Origin: a virus
Virus record (IMG/VR): IMGVR_UViG_3300025309_000006
Span: 62,001-126,000 of that record
Reading direction: 5' to 3' (one strand)
Length of the DNA: 64,000 nt
In this document: positions 43,111-51,302 of the stretch, piece after piece
How positions within the stretch are numbered: position 1 is the first letter of the stretch
How the letters are laid out: every line of letters starts with the position of its first letter
Translations under genes and position numbers: made by a program
Notes under the pieces: generated by a model
What the model was told of the DNA's origin: nothing
The model's input: the letters and a program-made list of their open reading frames with translations, nothing else
Database searches by the model: none

Positions 43111-43758
43111 ATGCCAACTGATTTAGAAAAACAAATTGATATACAATGGCACAAACTTGATGATGATCGTTACGTTTATCTTCTTACAGGGGAATCGTTT
43201 AATAATTTAGAATATTTGGGAGCAGTTAAGAGAGAAATTGAAAATGCTCAGTTAAAAGATTTTCATGAACATTCAAAGTTGCTAAGAAAATATGGCATTG
43301 ATGTAAATAGAAAAATTAAAAACAAAGGTGATAAAACACCAATTGAAACAACATGTATTGCTTGGAAAGATACAAAGAAGGACTTATTCATTAAAGTATA
43401 TAGAGGTGAAGGAGTCGAATTAATTATGAATAAGACATTGGATATTTTTGAAAAGGGATTTATGTTTACTATTCAGTCATTTGTTGAATTCAGAACAAAT
43501 TGTGTAATTATAGACAGGGAATTCCCTACAGTAGAATATCTAGCAGAGTTAGCAGGTATGAGTCCTAGAAAGGCAAATGATATTATAAAGTCTTTAGAAA
43601 AGAAGAATATAATTAAGAGGTATAAAGATGGATTACATAAGAAAATATTTGTTAATCCTCATTATATGTGTGCAGGAGCGATTATTGAAGGTGAGATACC
43701 TTCTTATTTTGTGTCTGAAATAGAAGAAGAAACTATGGAATTATTTAATAGGCAATAA
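43111..43758 (+). CDS. Winged-helix protein, RepL-like replication initiator candidate
   Basis: 215 residues from ATG 43111; TTG 43105 is nearer the AAAGGAAGGGG site and could be the start. The C-terminal half has a winged helix: FPTVEYLAELAGMSPRKANDIIKSLEKKNIIKRYKDG followed by KKIFVNPHYMCAGA, closely resembling the end of RepL-type plasmid initiators (turn to VNP). The N-terminal half is unassigned. It could initiate plasmid-state replication or act as a transcriptional regulator. An ACTGC/GCAGT hairpin lies upstream (~43032). Confidence 0.5.
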   Translation: MPTDLEKQIDIQWHKLDDDRYVYLLTGESFNNLEYLGAVKREIENAQLKDFHEHSKLLRKYGIDVNRKIKNKGDKTPIETTCIAWKDTKKDLFIKVYRGEGVELIMNKTLDIFEKGFMFTIQSFVEFRTNCVIIDREFPTVEYLAELAGMSPRKANDIIKSLEKKNIIKRYKDGLHKKIFVNPHYMCAGAIIEGEIPSYFVSEIEEETMELFNRQ

Positions 43759-43783
43759 ATAAATTTGAGGAGGTCATTTAATT

Positions 43784-44548
43784 ATGAGCATGGGAATTTA
43801 TAAAATAGAAAATATGATTAATGGAAAAATATACGTAGGCAGTTCTAAAAATATAGAGAACAGATGGAGTCAACATAGAAGTTTATTAAAATCAGGAAAA
43901 CATCACTCACAGCATTTGCAATATGCATGGGATAAATATAATGAAAGCAATTTCAAATTTGATATTATTGAAGACATGATTACACAAGAGGATTTATTTG
44001 TAAGAGAACAATATTGGATGGATAAATTACAATGTTATAATCCTAAAATTGGATATAATATTTCAATATTAGCTAATGCTTGTTTAATGAATGATAATTA
44101 TGATTTTAAAGAAATTATACAAGAAGAAAATGAATTAGCAAATAAACATAAAATAATATACATGATTATAGATAAGAAAAATGAAGAATTGATTTATAGA
44201 GGTATGCAGGATAGATATCTCGTTGAACATATATTTAGTGACTTTATATATTATCTATACAGATATTTTGAAAGTATTGATTTTAAATCTTTTGATAATA
44301 TAATTCTATATACAGATAAAGGGAATCTAACCATGAAAGATTTTCAAGGAATAAATACAGAAATATGCAAAGACAATATTTATAAATTAAACTTTAAAAA
44401 GGTTATTATTGAAAATGGCCATGGAGGGCAAAGAGAAGTTCTTTATAAGAATAGTTTTGAGTTTTATGAAATAAAAGAAAGTAAAGACGGTTATATGACA
44501 ATTAGGGTTTATGATGGTTTTGATGTAATAAACTATATACTTGAATAA
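43784..44548 (+). CDS. GIY-YIG endonuclease (homing type)
   Basis: 254 residues, ATG behind GAGGAGGTC. Residues 1-90 are a full GIY-YIG domain: GIYKIENMINGKIYVGSSKNIENRWSQH (GIY, YVG, catalytic Arg), FKFDIIEDM and VREQYWMDKL (Glu-Gln-Tyr-Trp metal motif). The remaining ~160 residues are unassigned and beta/helical. Such proteins are homing endonucleases or relatives. It is followed by a second GIY-YIG gene about 130 bases downstream. Confidence 0.85.
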   Translation: MSMGIYKIENMINGKIYVGSSKNIENRWSQHRSLLKSGKHHSQHLQYAWDKYNESNFKFDIIEDMITQEDLFVREQYWMDKLQCYNPKIGYNISILANACLMNDNYDFKEIIQEENELANKHKIIYMIIDKKNEELIYRGMQDRYLVEHIFSDFIYYLYRYFESIDFKSFDNIILYTDKGNLTMKDFQGINTEICKDNIYKLNFKKVIIENGHGGQREVLYKNSFEFYEIKESKDGYMTIRVYDGFDVINYILE

Positions 44549-44611
44549 AATAAAAAATACTATACAGATGTTCAATTGCAGAATATTACTAATTGGATGT
44601 TAGGAGTCCAG

Positions 44612-44680
44612 ATGAAGATTAAATATAAAACACTTTGTAAGAAATGTCATGCAACATCTCATGACAAAGGAGGAATATGA
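44612..44680 (+). CDS. 22-residue CxxCH peptide
   Basis: ATG 44612 behind TTAGGAG. Encodes a basic mini-protein with CKKCHATSH, resembling one zinc knuckle. The stop overlaps the ATG of the next gene (ATGA), suggesting translational coupling. May be a leader peptide or the remnant of an HNH protein. Confidence 0.35.
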   Translation: MKIKYKTLCKKCHATSHDKGGI

Positions 44681-45447
44681 TGATGATTATCAATAATATC
44701 AATGAGCAAAATGATAATATACAGGATAACTTAGTTTATAAATTCTATAATATAAATAATGAATTGCTGTATGTTGGCATTACCAATAATATGAAAATTA
44801 GATTAAAGCAACACAAGCAGGACAAAGAATGGTTTGATGAAATTAAAAGAATATACATCACTGAAAAAATGACTAGAAATGAAGCTCATATTTATGAAAT
44901 ATTCTATATTGCAAATGAAAATCCTTTATATAATATAGACTATATCAATGGTGGCAAAGTTGGTTTTGTGATAAGCGAATTATTATTCAAAGATTACAAG
45001 AAAGAGAGAAGAAAGAGGATAAACGTTGATATTGTTTTGAGAATGTATAATGAAGGTAAATCAATAGAGGAAATAGCCACAGAATTAAAATACTCTACTG
45101 AATACATTGCTAAAAACTTGAGATCAAAATTAATAGAATTAAGGGAAGTTAAACCAAATCGTAGAAATGGGAAAAATGAAAGATTTGAAATGTTTGTTAA
45201 TTGTCTTACATACTTGTCTAATAAAAAATATTTTACAATAGAAGATATTGTATATAAGTTCATGAATGATTATGAATGTACAGAGGAAACTGCAAAAACA
45301 TATTATAAAGACGAGTTTGCAGTTTTACTTATTGAAGAGGTTAATAAAATAGGTTTGAAAAGAATTAGAGCGAATAAAGTTATTAAAGAGCAATTTGGAA
45401 TGGATGGTGAAGGATACCCCTTTATAATTTGCAAAGATGGTGAATAA
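44677..45447 (+). CDS. GIY-YIG (UvrC-N/URI-like) endonuclease with HTH
   Basis: 256 residues, starting at a triple ATG behind AAAGGAGGAAT. Residues ~17-95 form a compact GIY-YIG domain (LVYKFYNINNELLYVGITNNMKIRLKQH; EAHIYEIFYIANENPLYN). Residues ~120-150 are a resolvase-like HTH (VLRMYNEGKSIEEIATELKYSTEYIAKNLRSKL). The C-terminal helical region is unassigned. The small-domain plus HTH layout suits a site-specific endonuclease. Confidence 0.8.
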   Translation: MMMIINNINEQNDNIQDNLVYKFYNINNELLYVGITNNMKIRLKQHKQDKEWFDEIKRIYITEKMTRNEAHIYEIFYIANENPLYNIDYINGGKVGFVISELLFKDYKKERRKRINVDIVLRMYNEGKSIEEIATELKYSTEYIAKNLRSKLIELREVKPNRRNGKNERFEMFVNCLTYLSNKKYFTIEDIVYKFMNDYECTEETAKTYYKDEFAVLLIEEVNKIGLKRIRANKVIKEQFGMDGEGYPFIICKDGE

Positions 45448-45480
45448 AACTTAATATAAAACACTAAAATAAAATATTCC

Positions 45481-45509
45481 TTGACATTTGTTGCCTCATG
45501 ATGTATAAT
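45481..45509 (+). promoter_or_regulatory. Consensus promoter
   Basis: TTGACA, 17-nt spacer, TATAAT, 28 bases before a small gene with an AGTGAGGTGA ribosome binding site. Confidence 0.88.
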
Positions 45510-45537
45510 TATTGCAAAGTGAGGTGATAATATTATT

Positions 45538-45702
45538 ATGAGTTTAACAGATGATGCTTTAGAAACTGCCAAATATGTTAATGATTTATTAAATGGTGAC
45601 TCCCAAAAACTAAAAAGGATTTATGAACATCTTTGTGTACATGATATTATAATGTATCATGCTTCAAAAGAACAAATGCTTGATATTTTTAAAGATATCT
45701 AA
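45538..45702 (+). CDS. Small helical protein, unknown
   Basis: 54 residues, ATG 45538 behind GTGAGGTGATAAT and a consensus promoter. MSLTDDALETAKYVNDLLNG, then RIYEHLCVHDIIMYHASKEQ. Acidic, helical; not recognised. It is the only gene between this promoter and the next one at 45839, so it is likely expressed independently and strongly. Confidence 0.6.
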   Translation: MSLTDDALETAKYVNDLLNGDSQKLKRIYEHLCVHDIIMYHASKEQMLDIFKDI

Positions 45703-45838
45703 TCTCCCATTGACATAAATCCTAAAATAATATATCATAACAAACATAAGTGATTAATTTTCATTTTTCATTTATAAACTCTTTCTTTCATCCTCAAGAG
45801 GGAGTCTTTGTAATGAAGATTTCCTCATTTTTTACCTT

Positions 45839-45867
45839 TTGACTTTCCTATACTCGTCCTCTATAAT
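45839..45867 (+). promoter_or_regulatory. Promoter of the small-gene operon 45890-47782
   Basis: TTGACT, 17-nt spacer, TATAAT, 22 bases before the ATG. Another TTGACA-17-TATCAT lies at ~45708-45736. The gap 45703-45838 otherwise holds only a weak ATGA/TCAT-TTTTT hairpin. Confidence 0.85.
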
Positions 45868-45889
45868 TAGTATAATGGAGAGTGATTAA

Positions 45890-46564
45890 ATGATTATTTT
45901 GGATGATAATAAAATACAATTCACTGTACAAAGACAAAAACACATTATTGGGAGTAAATTATTTCCTGTTTCATCAAAAAGTAAATTACAAGTATTTAAC
46001 TCTGAATATACAGAAGAATTAGATAAAAACGATCCTAAAATACTTCAATTTACTAAACTTGTTGATCAATGTAAATTTGAAATGGGCCATGCTTATACTA
46101 GTTCTGATATTATTCTTCAGATTGCAAATGCGATAAATTTAGAAGCAAAATTCTTTTCGGGTTGGTTAATTTATCCTTTTAGCAATACATTTCCTAGTCA
46201 TCACGCATGGACAGTAATTAATGGTAATAGCGTTGTAGATGTAATGCAATTCCCTGAAGAAATTGATATAATGATGAAAACTGATATGACTGATCCTGAT
46301 TTTAAGAGGAAACTTGCCATTAAATTAGTTGAGATAAGGAAGAAAGAAAAACCTCTTTCTGAATCATGTTTCTTCGGTAAAATTAATTATGATTGGGTTT
46401 ATTATGTCGGTAGTCCAGATACTTCTGAAAATGCAAAAAGGATATTTAGGGAATTAATTTCAAAATACCCTAATCATCCTGCTTATATTCGTAAAGGGGT
46501 AAGAGAGTCAAATGGCAGAACTGAATTGCAGAATTTAATTAACGAGGAAATGGAGAGTGATTAA
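45890..46564 (+). CDS. Transglutaminase-like fold protein with Ala at the expected Cys position
   Basis: 224 residues; leader is short, with only GAGAG before the ATG. The region EMGHAYTSSDIILQIANAIN...FFSGWLIYPF...HHAWTVINGNSVVDV aligns with KIGKCYELSLQYILANP...LIHGYI...DHAWCINGDKIHDE of the protein at 46890-47273. In the latter a Cys-His-Asp triad is visible; here the Cys is Ala while His and Asp remain. It could be an inactive regulator or use the nearby QCKFE cysteine. Function unknown. Confidence 0.5.
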   Translation: MIILDDNKIQFTVQRQKHIIGSKLFPVSSKSKLQVFNSEYTEELDKNDPKILQFTKLVDQCKFEMGHAYTSSDIILQIANAINLEAKFFSGWLIYPFSNTFPSHHAWTVINGNSVVDVMQFPEEIDIMMKTDMTDPDFKRKLAIKLVEIRKKEKPLSESCFFGKINYDWVYYVGSPDTSENAKRIFRELISKYPNHPAYIRKGVRESNGRTELQNLINEEMESD

Positions 46565-46566
46565 AT

Positions 46567-46866
46567 ATGTTAAATGATATTATTTCCAAAGTATTAAACA
46601 AGTTTTTAGATGGAAATATCGAGAGTATAGATTGTTATTCTAGGGGAAATTGTAGGTTTGATTTAATTACACAAAACAAAATTTCATACAAAGATTTTGT
46701 TAAGAAAACGAAGAATATTATATCAGAAAATGATATTTCTAGTTATGATGAAGAAGATTCTGAGTATCTTGAAGTCACTATTGAATTAACTGAAGATTTT
46801 ATAAACAAAATTATTAATCATATAAAATGTGATTGCATGAATGAATTTGAGGAAATGAAAAAGTAA
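46567..46866 (+). CDS. Small acidic protein, unknown
   Basis: 99 residues, ATG two bases after the preceding stop and behind GAGAGTGATTAAAT. Helical, acidic, with a central DIISSYDEEDSEYLEVTIEL-like strand region and a C-terminal IKCDCMNEFEEM with paired cysteines. Lies between the two transglutaminase-like genes in one operon; possibly a partner. Not recognised. Confidence 0.5.
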   Translation: MLNDIISKVLNKFLDGNIESIDCYSRGNCRFDLITQNKISYKDFVKKTKNIISENDISSYDEEDSEYLEVTIELTEDFINKIINHIKCDCMNEFEEMKK

Positions 46867-46889
46867 CTAGAGAAAAGAGGATAAAACAG

Positions 46890-47273
46890 ATGAAATCTAA
46901 TGTCATTAATATCAATCGTTCTAAAATTGGCAAATGCTATGAATTAAGTTTGCAATATATACTCGCTAACCCTAATTGGAAATTAATTCATGGATATATC
47001 TCAAACCAACAACCACCGAACCAAACTATTGATCATGCTTGGTGTATTAATGGTGATAAAATTCATGATGAAATATTTGAGAAGGATTTTCATACAGATT
47101 TGTATACTGCTTTATTTGCTCCAAAGATTGTCAAGAAGTATAAATTCAATGAAATGATAGAGAAAATGAATGAGTTTGAAACTTATGGGCCTTGGCATGA
47201 TGTAGATGAGTTTAATGGAGATTATTATGATGAGCATGGGGATTTAAGGGATGAATATAAAGGGAAGAAGTGA
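46890..47273 (+). CDS. Transglutaminase/papain-like fold protein with Cys-His-Asp triad
   Basis: 127 residues, ATG behind AGAAAAGAGGAT. GKCYELSLQYILANPNWKLIHGYI gives a nucleophile Cys at a helix start, DHAWCINGDKIHDE gives the His and Asp; the arrangement resembles small transglutaminase-like/cysteine peptidase proteins found in phages. The C-terminus is acidic (DVDEFNGDYYDEHGDLRDEY). Paralogue of 45890-46564. The reaction is unknown. Confidence 0.6.
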   Translation: MKSNVININRSKIGKCYELSLQYILANPNWKLIHGYISNQQPPNQTIDHAWCINGDKIHDEIFEKDFHTDLYTALFAPKIVKKYKFNEMIEKMNEFETYGPWHDVDEFNGDYYDEHGDLRDEYKGKK

Positions 47274-47278
47274 TAATA

Positions 47279-47782
47279 ATGGCAAAAGCAAAGGTAAAAC
47301 TTATTATGACCGCAATATTAGAGGTTGAAATTGATCCGGCTAAAATATTTGATCTTGATGAATTCCCAGAAGATAATCAACCAATGATTGAAGATGCAAT
47401 AAAGAGTGTAATTGAAGGATATCTTGATACACCCCTTTATTTTATAAAGGATGAGAATACTGAAATTGGAATTAAACATGAGGTATTAGAATACAAATTA
47501 CCGATTCAAGAGTATAAAGGGAATAATAAGGTAAAAATAGATTATTCTAATGATAACTATATTATTAAGAACAAATCGGTTAAATTTATTAAAGGAATAT
47601 TTAAAGATGAAATTGGTGTATTTAAACGAATAATTAAAAATACGGGCGGTGGTATATATTTATGCGAAATTTATGTTGTAGAAGAATTAGAACAATACAA
47701 GTCAGATTATTTTGTATTTGTTGATAACAATGTTCAAAAACTGTGGGAAGATAAGTCAAATGATTTTGTAGCAGAAGAGTGA
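47279..47782 (+). CDS. Unknown beta-rich protein
   Basis: 167 residues from ATG 47279 behind GGGAAGAAGTG; an in-frame GTG at 47270 overlaps the previous stop. The N-terminal KVKLIMTAILEVEIDPAKIFD is a beta-strand then helix, and the C-terminus SVKFIKGIFKDEIGVFKRII...GIYLCEIYVVEEL suggests a small beta-barrel (KOW-like spacing). Last gene of the operon. Not recognised. Confidence 0.5.
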   Translation: MAKAKVKLIMTAILEVEIDPAKIFDLDEFPEDNQPMIEDAIKSVIEGYLDTPLYFIKDENTEIGIKHEVLEYKLPIQEYKGNNKVKIDYSNDNYIIKNKSVKFIKGIFKDEIGVFKRIIKNTGGGIYLCEIYVVEELEQYKSDYFVFVDNNVQKLWEDKSNDFVAEE

Positions 47783-47835
47783 TTAAATATATACTCCTGT
47801 TGAGCCTAATATAATATCAGAAGGAGAAGTGAAGA

Positions 47836-47997
47836 ATGCAACAAACAGAAAAAGACAATAAATTTTTTGAGGAAATGATTTGTAAAGGATTCTTCGATAA
47901 ATTACACAATATGAAATTAATTACCGACTCTGAACACAAAAATTGTATCAGTGGGTATGATGAGTTTTATAAGGATAAGGATGCAGAACTTAAATAA
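47836..47997 (+). CDS. Small protein, unknown
   Basis: 53 residues, ATG 47836 behind AGAAGGAGAAG. Acidic, with MQQTEKDNKFFEEMICKGFF and a CISGYDEFYKDKD tail. A GGG-N10-CCC-TTTT hairpin overlaps the stop and may be a weak terminator. Not recognised. Confidence 0.45.
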   Translation: MQQTEKDNKFFEEMICKGFFDKLHNMKLITDSEHKNCISGYDEFYKDKDAELK

Positions 47998-48058
47998 GGG
48001 AAGTAAAAATCCCTTTTCTCTTTCTATCTTATCATAAATATAAAAATAAAATTTATAC

Positions 48059-48087
48059 TTGACAACATTATTTGCTAGTGGTATGAT
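48059..48087 (+). promoter_or_regulatory. Consensus promoter with leader
   Basis: TTGACA, 17-nt spacer, TATGAT. The transcript would carry a 9-codon leader ORF (48118-48147) before the gene at 48211. Confidence 0.85.
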
Positions 48088-48117
48088 GAGAGAGTAGAAA
48101 GTGAGGTGAGGAAATAT

Positions 48118-48147
48118 ATGATTGTATTAACAAATATCAATACATAA
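48118..48147 (+). CDS. Nine-residue leader peptide candidate
   Basis: ATG behind a very good GTGAGGTGAGG site encodes MIVLTNINT then stops, 63 bases before the next ATG. The good site on such a short frame suggests a leader peptide or a truncated start. No clear attenuator follows. Confidence 0.4.
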   Translation: MIVLTNINT

Positions 48148-48210
48148 ATTATTAAGTTCACAATCTCCATAAAGTAAAAAATAAAATAATGAAAGTAGGT
48201 TAATTTATAA

Positions 48211-48735
48211 ATGTTTAATGTAAAAGAAATTAAAACTGGCAATGTCTTTGAGGTTTTTCAAGTGTTCGATTATACATATCTAAATAAAAATCAATTTGTA
48301 TTTTTAATGTATGATTATAGTATCAATGAATGGGCTATGTCAGATAGTAAGTATTTTGAGCCACTTACAGATATAAGCAAAGCTATTACAGAAGAAAAAT
48401 CTGGTTTTGTGAAAGGTCTATTTAGTGGATTTAAAGGATTATCTACTGAGAGTGTAATGGAAAGATTAAGTGAGTCATGGGAATCTATACCACAATGTAT
48501 TAAAGAAAATATTTGTTTGTCTCTTGGCAGCAAGGGGAACAGTGAAAAACTTATGGTTGTTTTGGATGAGTTTTCTAAACAAAACAAATTGTATATAGAA
48601 AAAGAAGAAGAACGTAAACGATTAGAAGACTTGTTAAAATCTAAACAAGATGAGCATAGTAAGAAAATTTCTATTTTACAGGAAGAGTTTAATAACGCTG
48701 AAAAATTAATTAATGAAAAGTTAAAAGGATTGTAA
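48211..48735 (+). CDS. Unknown protein with C-terminal coiled coil
   Basis: 174 residues, ATG behind AAAGTAGG. The N-terminal ~60 residues are beta-like (VKEIKTGNVFEVFQVFDY), the middle includes KSGFVKGLFSGFKGL, and the C-terminal ~55 residues are a Lys/Glu coiled coil. Driven by the strong promoter at 48059. Not recognised. A TAAACCC/GGGGTTTA hairpin follows. Confidence 0.5.
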   Translation: MFNVKEIKTGNVFEVFQVFDYTYLNKNQFVFLMYDYSINEWAMSDSKYFEPLTDISKAITEEKSGFVKGLFSGFKGLSTESVMERLSESWESIPQCIKENICLSLGSKGNSEKLMVVLDEFSKQNKLYIEKEEERKRLEDLLKSKQDEHSKKISILQEEFNNAEKLINEKLKGL

Positions 48736-48795
48736 GATTAAACCCATAGCAGAGGGGTTTATACTCTGCTTAATAATTACAAAGGTTGTGATTAT

Positions 48796-49302
48796 ATGCT
48801 ATATATAATTGGTTATTTTGATGGAAGCGTTAAAAATGAAAAAGCCATAGGTGTTTGGACTTATAGTTTATATGAAAAATTAAATAAACAATCTCCAAGG
48901 ACTAAAATAAAAACTGAGAGAGGTTGGGATTATTGTTTTTACGCAAATAGCATACAAGCCGAATTTATTGGGTTAATTGGTTTATTAGATAAATTAAAGC
49001 AATATTTCGAGATTGGTTTTATTAATTTTTTATTAATTAATGGAGATTGCGAGAGTATTATCAATCAAATTAAATACAAAAAATCAACTGACAACGAAAT
49101 ACTTAAAGACTATTTATTATTAGCAAAAGAATTGGTATCTATGTGTGAAGTTCCTATTGATCTTCAATGGATTCCTAGAAGCAAGAATAAATCTGCGGAT
49201 AAATTGTGCAAAATGGTATGGGAAGATTTGAAGAATAAAATGAGGAATACTAAAAATATATTTGGAAGTAATCAACCAGAAAATATTTTAGAATTTATTT
49301 AG
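48796..49302 (+). CDS. RNase H-like protein
   Basis: 168 residues, ATG behind AAAGGTTGTG. The RNase H fold active site is visible: Asp 9 in GYFDGS, Glu 56 in SIQAEFIGL, Asp 84 in LINGDCESI, and Asp 135 in NKSADKLC. The IPRSKNKSAD turn is typical of type 1 RNase H. It probably removes RNA primers or acts on RNA-DNA hybrids during element replication. Expressed just after a coiled-coil unknown gene, possibly cotranscribed. Confidence 0.85.
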   Translation: MLYIIGYFDGSVKNEKAIGVWTYSLYEKLNKQSPRTKIKTERGWDYCFYANSIQAEFIGLIGLLDKLKQYFEIGFINFLLINGDCESIINQIKYKKSTDNEILKDYLLLAKELVSMCEVPIDLQWIPRSKNKSADKLCKMVWEDLKNKMRNTKNIFGSNQPENILEFI

Positions 49303-49405
49303 TTTTTTGTTAGTGAATTGTTAGAGCAATAAATAAATTAAACAGGTGAGAACTTGCAAGTTTTAATTGGTAGCTACCCTCCCTGATCAGGAGGAGAGAA
49401 AGAAA

Positions 49406-50533
49406 TTGGAAAACAATATATATTATGTTTATGAATATATACGACTAGACACAAATGAGCCATTTTATGTAGGAAAAGGCTGTAAGAATAGATGGTGTAA
49501 CACCAAACAGAGAAATAAATATTTTAAAAACATAATTAGTAAAATTCCAGTAGCAGTACATATTTTACATGAAAATTTATCCGAAATTGAAGCATTTGAA
49601 TATGAATGTTGGTATATCAATGAATACAAATATAATATGAGTTATGATTTAACCAATATTATCGATGGTGGAGAAGGAGGGGATACAAGATCAGGAAACT
49701 CAGAAGAAAACATCAAACTAAATAAAAAGCAAAGTATTTCCAGCAGAGGAATGAACGCTATATTGAATGAGGAAAAAGTCAAAAAAATAAAGATAGAAAT
49801 ATTAAATAATATAGATATGCACTATATAGCTAAAAAATACAGTGTAAACTATACCACTATTTGTAAAATTAAAACATGTAAAAATTGGGAATGGGTATGT
49901 AGTGAGTTAAATAATAAATTATTAACTATGAATAAAGATCAAGATGATAAAATAATTGATTATTATTACAGCAACCCACATTTATCAATGGTTCAGATTG
50001 GTTTAGATTTAAATACAGCATATGGAAGAGTTCGGAAATTAATAAGTGATAAAATAAAATTAGAATCAAGGAATATTATAGGCGTAAACCTAAAGAACCA
50101 ACTTTATAAGAGTAGAATTACAATAAAAGGAAAGGAGATTCATCTTGGTCATTACAGAGAATTAAAATATGCAGAAAAGGTTAGATTAATTGCCGAAATA
50201 GTATATTTAAAAGATAAATCTCCGCAGAAACACAAGTTAAAAAAATACGACTTAGACTTTAAAGATATTGATATAAATACTTTAAATGAATTTATCAATA
50301 AATATTCAACTAAATCAACCGTTAAAATTATTTGTTTGACTACAGGAGTTATTTTTAATAGTTTCAAAGAAGCCGAAAATTTCTATAGAATCAATAATTT
50401 TAGCAAGAATGGTTATTTGTGTTTAACAGGGAAGAGAAAAACTTTTGGCAAGCATCCAATTACAGGTGAACCTCTAAAATGGCAATACTACGATGAATAC
50501 ATAAAATCAAACCAACTCCCAACCGCAATATAA
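49406..50533 (+). CDS. GIY-YIG homing endonuclease with HTH and NUMOD1
   Basis: 375 residues; TTG 49406 is chosen because AGGAGGAG lies seven bases upstream, while the TTG at 49367 has no site. Domains: GIY-YIG (YYVYEYIRLDTNEPFYVGKGCKNRW...EAFEYECWYINEY, residues ~4-85); a glycine-rich linker (DGGEGGDTRSGN); NUMOD-type HTH (MHYIAKKYSVNYTTICKIKTCKNW); an AP2-like strand region; and C-terminal NUMOD1 (IICLTTGVIFNSFKEAENFY...LTGKRKTFGKHP). The ribosome binding site sits in a CTCC/GGAG hairpin (49378-49394). Confidence 0.88.
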   Translation: MENNIYYVYEYIRLDTNEPFYVGKGCKNRWCNTKQRNKYFKNIISKIPVAVHILHENLSEIEAFEYECWYINEYKYNMSYDLTNIIDGGEGGDTRSGNSEENIKLNKKQSISSRGMNAILNEEKVKKIKIEILNNIDMHYIAKKYSVNYTTICKIKTCKNWEWVCSELNNKLLTMNKDQDDKIIDYYYSNPHLSMVQIGLDLNTAYGRVRKLISDKIKLESRNIIGVNLKNQLYKSRITIKGKEIHLGHYRELKYAEKVRLIAEIVYLKDKSPQKHKLKKYDLDFKDIDINTLNEFINKYSTKSTVKIICLTTGVIFNSFKEAENFYRINNFSKNGYLCLTGKRKTFGKHPITGEPLKWQYYDEYIKSNQLPTAI

Positions 50534-50568
50534 CTATATAACTATATTTATATATAGTTATATAGTTA
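50531..50568. repeat. 16-bp perfect A+T-rich palindrome
   Basis: TAACTATATAACTATA and its exact inverse, 6-nt loop, overlapping the 3' end of the homing endonuclease gene. It could be a terminator core or a protein-binding site; no T run. Confidence 0.65.
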
Positions 50569-50611
50569 TAAATATAAATAAATAATTTAATATACTTAAA
50601 GGAGTGATAAA

Positions 50612-50824
50612 ATGAATAAAAATTGGACAGAAGAAGATATTATTAAAGCAAGAGAAATGTTAGACAAAGCTATAAAAGAGAAAGATTATTTATATTATCC
50701 GGAAAATTCAGATAGATGTATTTTAGATAAATTTAAGATAAGGAGTCAACAGTGGTACAACCAATTTCACTCCAAACTGCAATATAACCAAATAAATAAA
50801 TATAAAGGAGAATTAACATGGTAG
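50612..50824 (+). CDS. Small protein, unknown
   Basis: 70 residues, ATG behind AAAGGAGTG. NWTEEDIIKAREMLDKAIKEKD suggests a helical start resembling a SANT/Myb-like helix; C-terminus aromatic and basic. Overlaps the next gene by seven bases, which is typical translational coupling. Not recognised. Confidence 0.5.
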   Translation: MNKNWTEEDIIKAREMLDKAIKEKDYLYYPENSDRCILDKFKIRSQQWYNQFHSKLQYNQINKYKGELTW

Positions 50825-51141
50825 CAATAAGAAGGGTATACATAGACATTGATTGGACAAAAATGCAAACTTTACATAAGAAAATAACCTCTTCTCATAT
50901 TGATTGTATGAAAACAAAATGGAGTCCTTTTAGAGATGAATGGAAGCAAGGTTTTGATAGTGATTGTTGTTGTGGTCATTGTACTAATACTGAGCATTGT
51001 TTTGAAGCATTTAGGGATAAAAGATGTCATCTAGAAAATCATTTTAAACCTATAATCGTTGAGTTTGAGAAGAAATCATGTTGGGACGATGAAGAGGTAA
51101 ATATATTTAATATAATATCGTTGAAAGGAGGTGAACACTAA
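50818..51141 (+). CDS. Cysteine-rich small protein, unknown
   Basis: 107 residues; ATG overlaps the preceding gene and has AAAGGAGAA upstream. The middle has a dense Cys/His cluster (DSDCCCGHCTNTEHCFEAFRDKRCHLENHF), probably a zinc site. The next gene begins at its stop (TAATG). No family recognised. Confidence 0.55.
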   Translation: MVAIRRVYIDIDWTKMQTLHKKITSSHIDCMKTKWSPFRDEWKQGFDSDCCCGHCTNTEHCFEAFRDKRCHLENHFKPIIVEFEKKSCWDDEEVNIFNIISLKGGEH

Positions 51142-51281
51142 TGACAGAATTAGAACATAAAGAACTAGTAGAAAGTCTAAATCAAATGATGGTAGAGATT
51201 ATAAAAGTCAAAGAATTACAAAAAGTCCTTGTAGGTATATCTGGGATAGATATTAATCAAGAAGATTGGAAGAATTATTAA
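51141..51281 (+). CDS. Small helical protein, unknown
   Basis: 46 residues; ATG overlaps the preceding stop, behind a perfect AAAGGAGGTGA. Coiled-coil-like (ELEHKELVESLNQMMVEIIK, then ISGIDINQEDWKNY). Part of the four-gene operon 50612-51500. Not recognised. Confidence 0.5.
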   Translation: MTELEHKELVESLNQMMVEIIKVKELQKVLVGISGIDINQEDWKNY

Positions 51282-51302
51282 TATTTTAGGAGGTGATATA
51301 AA

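Noticed and set aside
50531-50568. CRISPR repeat or origin iteron
   Set aside because: Only one palindrome, no regularly spaced direct repeats or spacers nearby. No CRISPR array was seen anywhere in the window.
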